Source: Erythrobacter sp. CCH5-A1 (lineage in GTDB: Bacteria > Pseudomonadota > Alphaproteobacteria > Sphingomonadales > Sphingomonadaceae). Taken from it: a stretch of 64,000 nt of DNA. A program made the translations under genes and the position numbers. The notes beneath the pieces were generated by a model. That model saw nothing but the letters and a program-made list of their open reading frames with translations. It did no database searches and was not told where the DNA came from. The DNA is taken from NCBI RefSeq assembly GCF_001557115.1, contig NZ_LSKQ01000174.1, positions 1-64,000 of the forward strand, written 5' to 3'. Shown piece after piece: positions 32,863 through 41,886 of this stretch. Each line of letters begins with the position of its first letter. Within the stretch, counting starts at the first letter, position 1.

Positions 32863-33408
32863 ATGCAGCGGACAATCGTGCAGCCCCCGGTGCCGGGCGA
32901 CGCTGCTCTGGCGGAACTCAAGCACTGGCTCGGCATCACCCGCCCCAATGAAGACGAGGCGCTGAGACAGTTGCTCGCAACCAGCCTCGCGATCTGCGAG
33001 GCGTTCACCGGCAAGACGCCGCTGCGGCAGACAGTCGAGGAGACGGTTCCGCTCGTCGGAGGCTGGCAGGAGCTGGTTTCGCGGCCGGTGCAGAACATCT
33101 CTGCGGCCGCAGTGATCGCCCAGGACGGGACGCGCACTTCCCTCGCCGTGAGCGGCGATGCGCTCGAATGGCGGATCGGGACCAGCGCTTGCATCCAGCT
33201 GCTCCGCCCTTTCGAGGGGCGCGGGCTGGCGGTGGAAATGGTGGTCGGGATCGCAGGCGACTGGAATGCGTTGCCCGCGCCCCTGCGGCACGGGATCGTC
33301 CGGCTCGCCGCGTTCCACTTCCGCGATCGCGAGGGCAAGTCGGCCTCCGTTCCGCCCGCCAGCGTCACCGCGCTATGGCGGCCGTGGCGCGAGGTGCGAC
33401 TGGGATGA
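32863..33408 (+). CDS. head-tail connector/adaptor protein (g6)
   Basis: A 181-residue protein of the gp6-like adaptor family. The LKHWLGITRPNEDEALRQLL segment and the C-terminal PAPLRHGIVRLAAFHF helix are typical. It binds the portal ring beneath the capsid. The start has a GGGAGAAA ribosome site. Its stop overlaps the next small frame (ATGA). Confidence 0.8.
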   Translation: MQRTIVQPPVPGDAALAELKHWLGITRPNEDEALRQLLATSLAICEAFTGKTPLRQTVEETVPLVGGWQELVSRPVQNISAAAVIAQDGTRTSLAVSGDALEWRIGTSACIQLLRPFEGRGLAVEMVVGIAGDWNALPAPLRHGIVRLAAFHFRDREGKSASVPPASVTALWRPWREVRLG

Positions 33409-33587
33409 TCGCGGTCGTCACCCGGTCCGCCGCTCTCGTCCAGCGCCTGCGCGCCCGCGCCGCTCGGCTTGCCGCTGCGCGCGCTGCTGCCCCAGGCCGC
33501 CGCCGGGCATCTCGCGGTCCTGCCGATTGGCATTCGGCCACCGCCTTGTGGCCTGACTTCACCGGAGTGAGCCGCGATGGAAAATGA
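33405..33587 (+). CDS. 60-residue Arg/Ala-rich frame at the position of g7
   Basis: A short frame coupled by ATGA overlap to g6 and overlapping the g8 start by 11 bases. Its product is a very basic, low-complexity peptide (LRARAARLAAARAAAPGRRR) ending WHSATALWPDFTG. It does not look like the roughly 110-residue stopper protein g7 of other GTAs. It could be a reduced g7, a species-specific protein or non-coding. Confidence 0.45.
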   Translation: MIAVVTRSAALVQRLRARAARLAAARAAAPGRRRASRGPADWHSATALWPDFTGVSRDGK

Positions 33588-33966
33588 CCTGCGCGTCGCA
33601 CTGATTGCCTGGCTGCGCGCCGATCCGGCGCTGGCCGCAATCAACGCCATCGAGGAGGAGGCCCCGCCCTCCGTCACGCCGCCATGGCTCGGCATCGCTG
33701 CCAGCGCGTCGATCGACTGGGGCACGAAGGACCGGCAGGGGCGCGAGGTGCGCATCGCGCTCGAGCTCGAAAGCCGCACCGATGCGGCTGGCGACGACGC
33801 CCCGCTGCTCGCCGCGATCGAGCGCCGCGTGCTCGATCTGCCGCCGTTCCAGCCCGGCTTCGAACTCGCCTCGATCCGCTTCCTGCGCTCGCGCAGCGAA
33901 GCCCGCGCGGACAATCAGCGCGGGGCGCTGCTCGAATACCGCTTCCGCATTTTCGAACCCCTTTGA
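33577..33966 (+). CDS. DUF3168 tail terminator protein (g8)
   Basis: A 129-residue protein of the DUF3168 family, which caps the tail tube at the head. The LIAWLRADPALAAINAI start, DRQGREVRIALELESR strand and C-terminal NQRGALLEYRFRIFE are characteristic. It starts inside the small frame at 33405. Confidence 0.85.
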   Translation: MENDLRVALIAWLRADPALAAINAIEEEAPPSVTPPWLGIAASASIDWGTKDRQGREVRIALELESRTDAAGDDAPLLAAIERRVLDLPPFQPGFELASIRFLRSRSEARADNQRGALLEYRFRIFEPL

Positions 33967-33980
33967 CGGAGTGAACCCCC

Positions 33981-34388
33981 ATGCCCGCACAATCCGGCGC
34001 CGCCTTCCTGCTCAAGATCACCAACGGGGCGACGCCCGCGGTGTACCAGACGATCGCGGGCCTCAGGACCACGCAGCTGTCGATCAACGGCGACACCGTG
34101 GTCGTCACCCACAAGCAATCGGGCGGCTGGCGCGACATCCTCTCGGGTGCGGGCACGCGCTCGGTTTCGGTGAGCGCGGCGGGGATCTTCCTCGGCAGCG
34201 TGGCCGAAAACACCGTGCGCACCCGCGCGCTCGACGGGACGCTCGACGATTACGAGCTGTCCTTCGAGGACGGCGCGAAGCTGCGCGGCAAGTTCCTCGT
34301 CCAGCGGCTTGATTATGCCGGGGATTTCAACGGCGAGCGCAGCTACACGCTGCAGCTCGAAAGCTCGGGCCCGGTGGTGGCATCGTGA
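33981..34388 (+). CDS. major tail tube protein, TP901-1 type (g9)
   Basis: A 135-residue tail tube subunit. The sequence QSGAAFLLKITNGATPAVYQTIAG, the SGGWRDILSGAGTRSVSVSA block and the TLQLESSG end match GTA major tail proteins. It overlaps the next gene by four bases (GTGA). Confidence 0.9.
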   Translation: MPAQSGAAFLLKITNGATPAVYQTIAGLRTTQLSINGDTVVVTHKQSGGWRDILSGAGTRSVSVSAAGIFLGSVAENTVRTRALDGTLDDYELSFEDGAKLRGKFLVQRLDYAGDFNGERSYTLQLESSGPVVAS

Positions 34389-34699
34389 CGCGCACCGCCA
34401 ACCTCTTGCGCGGCGAGGCAACGCTTGTGGTCGCGGGCGTCACCCATGTGCTGCGCCCGAGCTTCGAGAACCTCGTGCTGGCCGAGGCCGAACTCGGCTC
34501 GCTCTTTGCGCTGGTCGAGCGCGCAGCGGCGGGCGGGTTGACGCTCACCGACATGACCGCGCTGCTGTGGCATTGCCTGCCGTCCGAACACCGCCCCGAA
34601 CGGGTCGCGGTAGGCGAGGCGGTGCTGGGCATGGGGCTGGTCGGCGCCACCGTGCCGGTGCGCGCTGTGCTCGCACAGGTGCTTCAGGGCGAGGCATGA
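34385..34699 (+). CDS. GTA gp10-family tail assembly protein (g10)
   Basis: A 104-residue protein of the gene-transfer-agent gp10 family. It starts with GTG and reads NLLRGEATLVVAGVTHVLRP followed by SFENLVLAEAELGSLFALV. In phages the genes between tube and tape measure encode assembly chaperones, so that role is likely. It overlaps the genes on both sides by four bases. Confidence 0.85.
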   Translation: MTRTANLLRGEATLVVAGVTHVLRPSFENLVLAEAELGSLFALVERAAAGGLTLTDMTALLWHCLPSEHRPERVAVGEAVLGMGLVGATVPVRAVLAQVLQGEA

Positions 34700-34896
34700 C
34701 CGCCCATTTTGGCGACGCCGCCCTGCGCTGGGCGGGCCTTGCCGCGCAGCTGCTCGGGTGGCGACCGGCCGAATTCTGGTCTGCCACGCCTGCCGAGCTC
34801 GCGACCGCGCTCACCCCTCACGACGACCCGACCGCCCTTCCCCCGCCAAGCCGCGAGGCAATCGCCCGCATGATGGAGCGCGACGCCGATGACTGA
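34696..34896 (+). CDS. phage tail assembly chaperone (g10.1)
   Basis: A 66-residue protein: FGDAALRWAGLAAQLLGWRPAEFWSATPAEL. The LLGW-P-EFW pattern is the signature of the small rcc01693-type tail assembly chaperone that follows g10 in GTAs. It overlaps the tape measure gene start by eight bases. Confidence 0.85.
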   Translation: MTAHFGDAALRWAGLAAQLLGWRPAEFWSATPAELATALTPHDDPTALPPPSREAIARMMERDADD

Positions 34897-35470
34897 CAAT
34901 TTCGACGAACTGGTGGTCGATGTACGCGCCAAGACCGATGGCTTTGCGAGCGATGTCGAGGCGATGCGCCGCTCGCTCGACGGCTCGCTTACCGACGGCT
35001 TTGGCCGCGCGGGCGCGGTGCTCGAGCGCGGCCTGCTGGGCGCGCTGCGCCGCGGGAGCCTGGGCTTCGATGACCTGAAGCGCGTCGCCTTCGCCGCCCT
35101 GTCCGAAATCGCCGCTTACGCTCTGCAGGCGGGGATCGGCAGCCTGTTCGGCGGAGGCGGCGGCGCCAATGGCGGCGGTCTCGGCGGTCTGCTCAGCGGG
35201 ACGCTCAGCGCCGCTTTCGGCCTGCCGGGACGCGCCACCGGCGGCCCCGTTTCGCCCGGCCGCGCGTTTCTGGTCGGCGAGCGTGGGCCGGAGGTGTTCG
35301 TGCCGACCGCTGCGGGGCGGATCGAGAGCGGCCCGGCAGCCGCTCAGGCCCGCGATGTGCGCGTCGCGATCCAGGTTGCCGTGCCGCGCGGGCAGGCAGC
35401 GCCCACCGCCATGCAGCGCTCCTCCCGCCAGATCGCCAGTGCCGTGCGCCGCGCGCTGCAACAGGTCTGA
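34889..35470 (+). CDS. short tail tape-measure protein (g11)
   Basis: A 193-residue tape-measure-like protein. The C-terminal half holds the lambda-family block (PGRATGGPVSPGRAFLVGERGPEVFVP), and a hydrophobic Gly-rich membrane-type stretch lies at about 75-120. Tape length sets tail length, so the tail should be very short, as in Rhodobacter GTA, where the protein is also about 200 residues. Confidence 0.85.
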   Translation: MTDNFDELVVDVRAKTDGFASDVEAMRRSLDGSLTDGFGRAGAVLERGLLGALRRGSLGFDDLKRVAFAALSEIAAYALQAGIGSLFGGGGGANGGGLGGLLSGTLSAAFGLPGRATGGPVSPGRAFLVGERGPEVFVPTAAGRIESGPAAAQARDVRVAIQVAVPRGQAAPTAMQRSSRQIASAVRRALQQV

Positions 35471-35485
35471 GCAAGGAGCACGAGG

Positions 35486-37810
35486 ATGGCATTCTGGCTC
35501 GCCCGCGAACGCCGCGCGCAGGAAAGCACCTTCATGCAGCGCTTCGATCCGCGCTTCTGGACGGTCAATTTCCCGCGGCCCGCGATGGCCTCGGTGATCA
35601 CAACCGCTCCCGATGCGCTGAGGGTCGACGTCGAGCTGCACAATGCAGGAGAGATTGTCGGTCTGATCTGGGAGAGCGTCGACACCCTCGATCACCCGCT
35701 GCTCGCCTATGCCACCGATCGCGACTATCGTTACACGACGCTGAGCTTCCGCTGGCAATCGACCGGCGTCATCGCGCTTGACCAGCCCAACGGGCCGACG
35801 CTGACGATCGAGGGCCGCAATGCCGCGGGCGAGCCCCGGGTCTGGTATGTCCGGCTCTGGAACTATGCCGAAGGCACGCCCGCCGATGCCCGGATCACCC
35901 TGCCCTTCTCTACGCTCCAGAGCGGCTATGGTCTGCCGGGCGGGCCGATCTTCGCGGGCGATATTGATCGCATGTTCATTTCTCTGGTGCCGCAGGGCTT
36001 TGTCGCGGGGAGCACGGCAGCGCTCCCGGCGCGGTTCAACGGATCGGTGAGCCTATCCGAAATCCGCGCTGACGGATCGCGGGCGATGCTCGAACTGGGT
36101 GACGTGCTCGTGCCGCCTCATGGAGAGCGCATCGCCACCGCCTATGACGATGCCTACAACCAGACCCCGGCGCGCCTGCTGCGCACGGTGACCGGCCTCG
36201 GCTACCGCGGGGACATCGTGCACTATGTCGGCATGAGCCACTTCATGCGGCTTGCCAGGCAAGCAGATGGCACACTCAAAGTCGATGCCGCCGGTGCCCT
36301 GTGCACCCCGGCGGCCGCATGGCATGACAATTTCTTCGCCGGGGCGAAGACGGCCGGGTTCGAGGTGATCACCTCGCTGTCCTACGAGCTGTTCGACAGC
36401 TACGCCCGGGATAAATGGAAGCAGCGCACCACCGGCGGCGCGCCGGCATTGACCGGATGGGTACCGCCGTCGAGCCTGCTCTCGCCCGCGAACAATGGGG
36501 TGCGCACATGGCTGGCGGGTGCCGCGGTCGGCTTCGTCGCGCTGCTCAAGGCGGCCGGCCAACCGGTGCGCTTCCAGATCGGCGAGCCTTGGTGGTGGGT
36601 GACGGCCAATCGCGAAATCTGCCTTTATGACGATGCCTCCAAGGCGGCGCTCGGCGGCAATCCCGTAGCGATCACCGACATGGCCGCCCCGCTCGATGCT
36701 GCTGCGAAAGCGCTGCTTGATGCGGCGGGCGTGCTGCTCGCCCAGTCGACCGCTGCGCTGACGGCCGCGGTGCGCACGGCTGCGCAAGGCCCATCCGAAG
36801 TGATGCTGCTTGCCTTCACGCCGACGATCCTCGCCGCGAACATGCCCGAGCTGTACCGCGCCAATCTACCGGCCGCTTGGGCCTATCCCGCCTTCAATCG
36901 CCTGCAGCTGGAAGACTACGATTGGCTCACCTCGGGCGCCGACGCCGAGCGGCGCGCGGCTTACACATTCGTCAACTCCCGACTCGGCTACCCGCTCGCG
37001 GCGCAGGATTACCTTGCCGGCTTTGTTCTCGATCCGGCCAATGCCGAAACCTTCTGGACGCGCATCGATGCCGGGCTCGACGAGGCCGCCACCCGGGGCA
37101 TCGCCCGCCGCTATGTCTGGGCGCTGCCGCAGGTCAGCCGCGACGGCTACACCCGCCTCGCCCCTCCTCCGGAGCAAGCCATGGACCCCTTCGACGACGT
37201 GCTTTATCCCTTCGCGCTCGGCCGGAGCGCATCAGTGGCGCCCGAATTCTCGACCTCGATCGCAGTGACCGCGTCCGGGCACGAGAGGCGCAATTCGCTG
37301 TGGTCGGACGCGCGGCTGCATTTCGATGTCGGCCCGGGCATCCGCTCGGAGACCGAGCTTGCCGATCTGATCGCCTTCTTCCGCGCCCGCCGTGGCCCTG
37401 CCCGCGGCTTCCGGCTGATGGACCCGTTCGACAACAGTTCCAACGGGATGGCCGGCACGCCCACCCGGCTCGACCAGCTGCTGGGCATTGGCGACGGCGT
37501 GCGCGCGGATTTCCAGCTGGTGAAGCTCTACGGCGGCGGCACGCAGCCGCAAGTACGCGCCATCACCCGCCCGCGGGCCGATACGTTGGTGGTCAGCGTA
37601 GGCGGCGTCGCCACCACCGCCTGGACGCTCGGCGAGAAAGGCATGCTCCGCTTCGCCGCCGCCCCCGCCGCCGGCGCCGAGGTGCGCGCGGGTTTCCGCT
37701 TCGACGTGCCGGTGCGCTTTGCCGAGGACCGGCTCGACGTATCGGCAATCAATTTCGCCGCCGGTGAAGCCCCCTCGGTCCCGCTCATCGAGATCAGGGA
37801 GACGGCCTGA
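35486..37810 (+). CDS. giant distal tail protein: N-terminal TIM-barrel-like region fused to DUF2460 (g12)
   Basis: 774 residues. The C-terminal 210 or so (from about 565, PFDDVLYPFALGRSASVAPEF to the end) are the DUF2460/Rcc01695 distal tail domain, including RGFRLMDPFDN. The preceding 550 residues are extra compared with Rhodobacter g12: a beta-rich part (about 1-220) and a part with glycoside-hydrolase-like strands (YRGDIVHYVGMSHF, FEVITSLSYELFDSYA, RFQIGEPWWW) reminiscent of a TIM barrel or of non-contractile tail sheath proteins. It may contact or process cell-surface glycans. One continuous frame; no frameshift seen. Confidence 0.82.
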   Translation: MAFWLARERRAQESTFMQRFDPRFWTVNFPRPAMASVITTAPDALRVDVELHNAGEIVGLIWESVDTLDHPLLAYATDRDYRYTTLSFRWQSTGVIALDQPNGPTLTIEGRNAAGEPRVWYVRLWNYAEGTPADARITLPFSTLQSGYGLPGGPIFAGDIDRMFISLVPQGFVAGSTAALPARFNGSVSLSEIRADGSRAMLELGDVLVPPHGERIATAYDDAYNQTPARLLRTVTGLGYRGDIVHYVGMSHFMRLARQADGTLKVDAAGALCTPAAAWHDNFFAGAKTAGFEVITSLSYELFDSYARDKWKQRTTGGAPALTGWVPPSSLLSPANNGVRTWLAGAAVGFVALLKAAGQPVRFQIGEPWWWVTANREICLYDDASKAALGGNPVAITDMAAPLDAAAKALLDAAGVLLAQSTAALTAAVRTAAQGPSEVMLLAFTPTILAANMPELYRANLPAAWAYPAFNRLQLEDYDWLTSGADAERRAAYTFVNSRLGYPLAAQDYLAGFVLDPANAETFWTRIDAGLDEAATRGIARRYVWALPQVSRDGYTRLAPPPEQAMDPFDDVLYPFALGRSASVAPEFSTSIAVTASGHERRNSLWSDARLHFDVGPGIRSETELADLIAFFRARRGPARGFRLMDPFDNSSNGMAGTPTRLDQLLGIGDGVRADFQLVKLYGGGTQPQVRAITRPRADTLVVSVGGVATTAWTLGEKGMLRFAAAPAAGAEVRAGFRFDVPVRFAEDRLDVSAINFAAGEAPSVPLIEIRETA

Positions 37811-38622
37811 TGCCGCGCGTGTTCTTCGACCGCGAGCTCGATACGGTGGCAACCTTCTGGCGCATCTACCGGCGCGATGGCAGCACGCTCGCCTTCACCA
37901 GCCACGATCGCGATCTCACCTTCGGCGGCATCCGCCATCTCGCCGCCCCCGGCATGATCCCCGCCGCGATCCGCCTTACCGCCGAACTGGCGAATGACAG
38001 CGCGGAAGTGCAGGGAGCGCTCAATCACGATTCGATCCGCGAGAGCGAGCTGGCCGCCGGGCTGTTCGACGATGCCGCGATCGAGATCGGCGCTGTCGAC
38101 TGGGCAGCGCTAGAGCACCACACCCTCTACACCGGGCAGATCGGCCGGATCGAGGACGACGAGGTGCAATTCTCCGCCGAGCTGCGTTCGAACAAGAGCT
38201 TGCTCGAACAGGATCTTGTGCCGCGCACCTCGCCGACCTGCCGGGCCGAATTCTGCGGGCCCGGATGCGGGCTTTCGGCGGTGCGCTTCACCTCGCAGCC
38301 GGAACTGGCAGAGATCGATCTGGAAGGGAATCGCGTGCGCTTTGCCGGGGTCGACGGGGAGGCCCATGTCGATGGCCGGCTGCGATTCATGGCGGGTCCG
38401 CAGACCGGCGTGGCCTTCGGCGTGATCGACGCCGACGGCGAGTGGCTGGTGCTCGACAGGCCACTGGTCGAGGGTACCTTGCCCGGCACCTTGGCGGAAC
38501 TGCGCGAGGGCTGCGATCACACCATTGCCACCTGCTCGGACCGTTTCGGCAATGCCGCCAACTTCCGGGGCGAGCCGTTTCTGCCGGGGAACGACCTTCT
38601 GGCCCGCTACGGTCAGTCGTGA
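37810..38622 (+). CDS. DUF2163 tail hub protein (g13)
   Basis: A 270-residue hub protein that closes the tail tube. Conserved cysteines cluster in TCRAEFCGPGCG and GCDHTIATC, the arrangement that can hold an iron-sulphur cluster in lambda-gpL-like hubs. The C-terminal NFRGEPFLPGNDLL is the family signature. It overlaps the stop of g12 by one base and the next start by four. Confidence 0.9.
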   Translation: MPRVFFDRELDTVATFWRIYRRDGSTLAFTSHDRDLTFGGIRHLAAPGMIPAAIRLTAELANDSAEVQGALNHDSIRESELAAGLFDDAAIEIGAVDWAALEHHTLYTGQIGRIEDDEVQFSAELRSNKSLLEQDLVPRTSPTCRAEFCGPGCGLSAVRFTSQPELAEIDLEGNRVRFAGVDGEAHVDGRLRFMAGPQTGVAFGVIDADGEWLVLDRPLVEGTLPGTLAELREGCDHTIATCSDRFGNAANFRGEPFLPGNDLLARYGQS

Positions 38623-39038
38623 GCCCGAACGGCAGCGCCGTGGCCGAGGCCGCCCTCGGCCTTGTCGGTTGCCGGTTCCGTCTGCACGGGCGTGATCCGG
38701 CCACCGGGCTCGACTGCATCGGGCTGGTTGATACCGCTCTGGCCGCTGCCGGCGTGCGGACGGTGACACCGCAGGGCTACGGGCTGCGGAACATCGCGAT
38801 CGATGGCTGGCTCCCCCTGGCCATGCAATCGGGCCTCGTCGCGGCGGGCAGGCCGATCCGCGCGGGCGACGTCCTGCTCCTCGCCCTCGGCTATGCGCAG
38901 CACCATCTGGTGATCGCCATCGACGCGGGCAGCGTCGTTCACGCCCATGCCGGCCTGCGACGCGTGGTCAGGCAGCCGCGCGAGCCCGCCTGGCAGATCG
39001 AGGCCGCATGGCGCCTCGCTTCCTCTTGCGAAAGCTAA
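38619..39038 (+). CDS. NlpC/P60 tail peptidase (g14)
   Basis: A 139-residue cysteine peptidase. The nucleophile is in GLDCIGLV, and the histidine follows in QHHLVIAI, near VVHAHAG. Tail-associated NlpC/P60 enzymes cut peptidoglycan during entry. A GTG start overlaps the hub gene stop. Upstream in-frame sequence from 38265 belongs to another frame of g13. Confidence 0.88.
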   Translation: MSPNGSAVAEAALGLVGCRFRLHGRDPATGLDCIGLVDTALAAAGVRTVTPQGYGLRNIAIDGWLPLAMQSGLVAAGRPIRAGDVLLLALGYAQHHLVIAIDAGSVVHAHAGLRRVVRQPREPAWQIEAAWRLASSCES

Positions 39039-39042
39039 TCTG

Positions 39043-41226
39043 ATGGCAACCTTGCTCCTGACCACTCTCGGCAGCGCGATCGGCGGGCCGCTTGGCGGCG
39101 CGCTCGGCGCTCTGGTGGGGCACCAGATCGACGCGCGCGTCTTCGGCCCCAAGGGGCGCGAGGGACCGCGGCTCAAGGACCTGACGCTCAGCACCTCGAG
39201 CTATGGCCAGCCGATCCCGCGCCAGTTCGGGCGAATGCGCGTGGGCGGAACGGTGATCTGGTCAACCGATCTGATCGAGAGCAAGCAGAAGCAGAAGGGG
39301 CGCAAGGGCCAGCCCTCGACCACCGTCTATTCCTACTCGGCCTCCTTCGCCATCGCCCTGTCCAGCACGCCGATCGACCGTGTCGGGCGGATCTGGGCCG
39401 ATGGCAACCTGCTGCGCGGCGCGCAGGAGGACTTGAAGGTCGGCGGCACCTTGCGGGTCTATCGCGGCTTCGGCGACGATCCCGTCGACCCGCTGATCGC
39501 TGCCGCCAAGGGCGCCCTTGCACCCGCCTTCCGCGACTGCGCCTACGTCGTCTTCGAGAACCTCGAGCTGGGCGACTACGGCAACCGCATCCCGGCAATG
39601 AGCTTCGAGATCTTCGCCGATGGCGGCGACGAGACGGTCTCGCTCGCCCAGCTTGTGCCCGATGCGGTGCTGCCGCCGGCCGAACCCCCGCTCGCCGAGG
39701 CGCGCGGCTTTGCCGACGAGGGCGGCGCGCTTTCCTCAACGCTCGCAGCGATCGATCAGGTGATCCCGCTGGTGTGCACATCCGGGCAGGAGGGGCTGAC
39801 CATCGCCACGCGCGTGCAACCTGAAGGCGAGGTGATGACGCTCCCCGACCAGCTCGCCCGCGACGACCGCGATCGGGACGAAAGCAGGGTAAAGCAGCGC
39901 GCCGGCCTGCCCGCCCGGACCCCGGCCGCGCTGCGCTATTACGACGAGGAGCGCGACTACCAGACAGGCGTGCAACGGGCGAGCGGCAGCCGAAAGGCGG
40001 GCCGCGAACTGATGATCGATCTGCCCGCGACGCTCACCGCGAGCGGCGCGCGCCAGCTTGCCAATGACAATGCCAACCGTTCCCGCTGGCAGCACGAAAC
40101 CGTCACCTGGCGGATCGGCGAGCTTGACCCGCGCCTGATCCCGGGCAGCATTGTCAGGCTGCCGGACACGCCCGGGTACTGGCTGCTGCGCAGCTGGGAA
40201 TGGCTCGACCGCGGCGTTGCGCTCGAGCTTGAACGGCTCGCTCCCTCATGCGGCAGCGCGCGCGCGAGTGATCCTGGCGAGAACCTCGCGCCGGTCGATC
40301 TGCCCATCCCGGCGACCAGCCTTGCTGCCTTCGAAATGCCGCCCGAAGCCGGCACCAACCCCGCCCAGCCGCTGATCTTCGCTGCCGCATCGGCCGCCAA
40401 CAGCGCGTGGCGGGGGGCCGCGCTCTACGCCCTGCAGGGCACCGCCCTCGTCGAGCTCGGCACGACCGGCATCCGGCGGGCCGTGACGGGCACGCTCGAC
40501 GCGCCGCTTGCGGCATCGCGCGCACTTCTGCTCGAGCCCGCCGCGGAAGCGGTGGTGGCGCTGGTCGCGGACGATCTCGATCTGCTCGACACGGATCGCG
40601 ACGGTATTGCGTCAGGCGCAAACCGGATGCTGATCGGGGGTGAGCTTGTGCAATTCCTGCGCGCTGAGCCGCTGGGCGGCGGGCGCTGGCGGCTCACCGG
40701 GCTGCTGCGCGGGCGTGGTGGCACCGAGCCTGCTGCCGCGCTCGGCCACGCTGTTGGCACTGCGACGATCCTTGTCGACGACAGCCTGATCCCGATCGAT
40801 CCGGTGCCGGTTCCCCCGCTCGCCACCTCGCGCATCGCGGCCATGTCCACGGGAGATGCCGAGACAGTGATCGCACCGCTCGCCAACGCGGGCCTTTCGC
40901 GGCGCCCGCTGTGCCCCGTCCACCCTCGTACGCAGCGGGCCACAAGCGGGACGACAACCTGGCGCTGGACCCGCCGTGCGCGCGGACAGTATCGCTGGGA
41001 GGATAGCGTGGAGGTGCCCCTGGTCGAGGAGCGGGAAGCCTACCTCGTCGGTTTCGGGCCAGCCGGGGCGCCCCACGCCATGTGGCAAACCGACTCCCCC
41101 TCGCTTGCGCTCACATCCGCCGAGCGCGCCAGCCTCATCGCCGCTCATGGCCCCGGTGCGCTGTGGGTCCGTCAGGTGGGCACCTTCGACCACTCCCCGC
41201 CGCTGCAACTCGCCGATTTGGCCTGA
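39043..41226 (+). CDS. phage tail tip/host-specificity protein (g15, short form)
   Basis: A 727-residue tail-tip protein. A Gly-rich hydrophobic N-terminus (MATLLLTTLGSAIGGPLGG) is followed by QPIPRQFGRMRVGGTVIW and SYSASFAIALSS, typical of this family, then a phage-tail_3-like middle (TLTASGARQLANDNANRSRW) and a beta-rich C-terminus. Rhodobacter g15 is about 1300 residues and contains a GTA TIM-barrel domain; that part was not recognised here. Start ATG at 39043, five bases after g14. Confidence 0.85.
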   Translation: MATLLLTTLGSAIGGPLGGALGALVGHQIDARVFGPKGREGPRLKDLTLSTSSYGQPIPRQFGRMRVGGTVIWSTDLIESKQKQKGRKGQPSTTVYSYSASFAIALSSTPIDRVGRIWADGNLLRGAQEDLKVGGTLRVYRGFGDDPVDPLIAAAKGALAPAFRDCAYVVFENLELGDYGNRIPAMSFEIFADGGDETVSLAQLVPDAVLPPAEPPLAEARGFADEGGALSSTLAAIDQVIPLVCTSGQEGLTIATRVQPEGEVMTLPDQLARDDRDRDESRVKQRAGLPARTPAALRYYDEERDYQTGVQRASGSRKAGRELMIDLPATLTASGARQLANDNANRSRWQHETVTWRIGELDPRLIPGSIVRLPDTPGYWLLRSWEWLDRGVALELERLAPSCGSARASDPGENLAPVDLPIPATSLAAFEMPPEAGTNPAQPLIFAAASAANSAWRGAALYALQGTALVELGTTGIRRAVTGTLDAPLAASRALLLEPAAEAVVALVADDLDLLDTDRDGIASGANRMLIGGELVQFLRAEPLGGGRWRLTGLLRGRGGTEPAAALGHAVGTATILVDDSLIPIDPVPVPPLATSRIAAMSTGDAETVIAPLANAGLSRRPLCPVHPRTQRATSGTTTWRWTRRARGQYRWEDSVEVPLVEEREAYLVGFGPAGAPHAMWQTDSPSLALTSAERASLIAAHGPGALWVRQVGTFDHSPPLQLADLA

Positions 41227-41252
41227 CCTGATCTGACGCCCAGGAGACTTGA

Positions 41253-41717
41253 ATGTCCGACCCGATCGCCCTTGCCAGTTCGACGCCCGCGCTTGGCCTT
41301 CCGCTTCTGTTCGCCGGACAGGCGCAAAAGGAGTTCTTCGTCAACGAGGCACTGAGCCTGCTCGACGCGCTCCACGCTCGCGCAGTGACAGCCTCGCAGT
41401 CTGCCCCGCCCGCCAGCGCGGAGGATGGCGCGTGTTATCGGGTCACGTCCCCTGCTACGGCCGCGTGGACCGGCAAGGAAGATCGGCTTGCTGTCCTGGT
41501 CGCAGGAGAGTGGCACTTCATTGCGCCGGCAAATGGGATGTTGGTGTTCGACCGGGCCGTCACCGCGTTTGTCATTTATCGGTCGCATTGGCATTCGGCC
41601 TCGGTCGTGGCCGTCCCGGCGGGCGGAACGGTGGTCGATGCCGAGGCGCGGGCCGCCATCGCGGCCGTGATCACGTCCCTTACGACGATGGGATTCCTCG
41701 CCCCGCCCACGCCATAA
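41253..41717 (+). CDS. DUF2793 tail fibre-type protein
   Basis: A 154-residue DUF2793 protein, starting with the typical LGLPLLFAGQAQKEFFVNEAL motif and including VAGEWHFIAPANGMLVFDR. In phage and GTA-like elements the family sits at the end of the tail module and probably forms a surface or fibre component. It is the last gene of the GTA run, 26 bases after g15. Confidence 0.85.
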   Translation: MSDPIALASSTPALGLPLLFAGQAQKEFFVNEALSLLDALHARAVTASQSAPPASAEDGACYRVTSPATAAWTGKEDRLAVLVAGEWHFIAPANGMLVFDRAVTAFVIYRSHWHSASVVAVPAGGTVVDAEARAAIAAVITSLTTMGFLAPPTP

Positions 41718-41886
41718 GGCGCGCGAATGGCGGATTACCGCGCATTTTGCGGCAATATTTTTATGCCCACCCCCTTTTCAGCGACATTCTTGCAACACCC
41801 AAAGGGCAATGTCTGCTTGCCTCGCGTGGGGGGAAAAGATAGAGACAGCCCGTGCCTCAAGTCTAACGCAAAGGGGAATTTTGGAA

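Noticed and set aside
27176..41717. Active temperate prophage
   Set aside because: No integrase, repressor, replication, holin/endolysin pair or visible attachment sites; gene content fits a GTA better.
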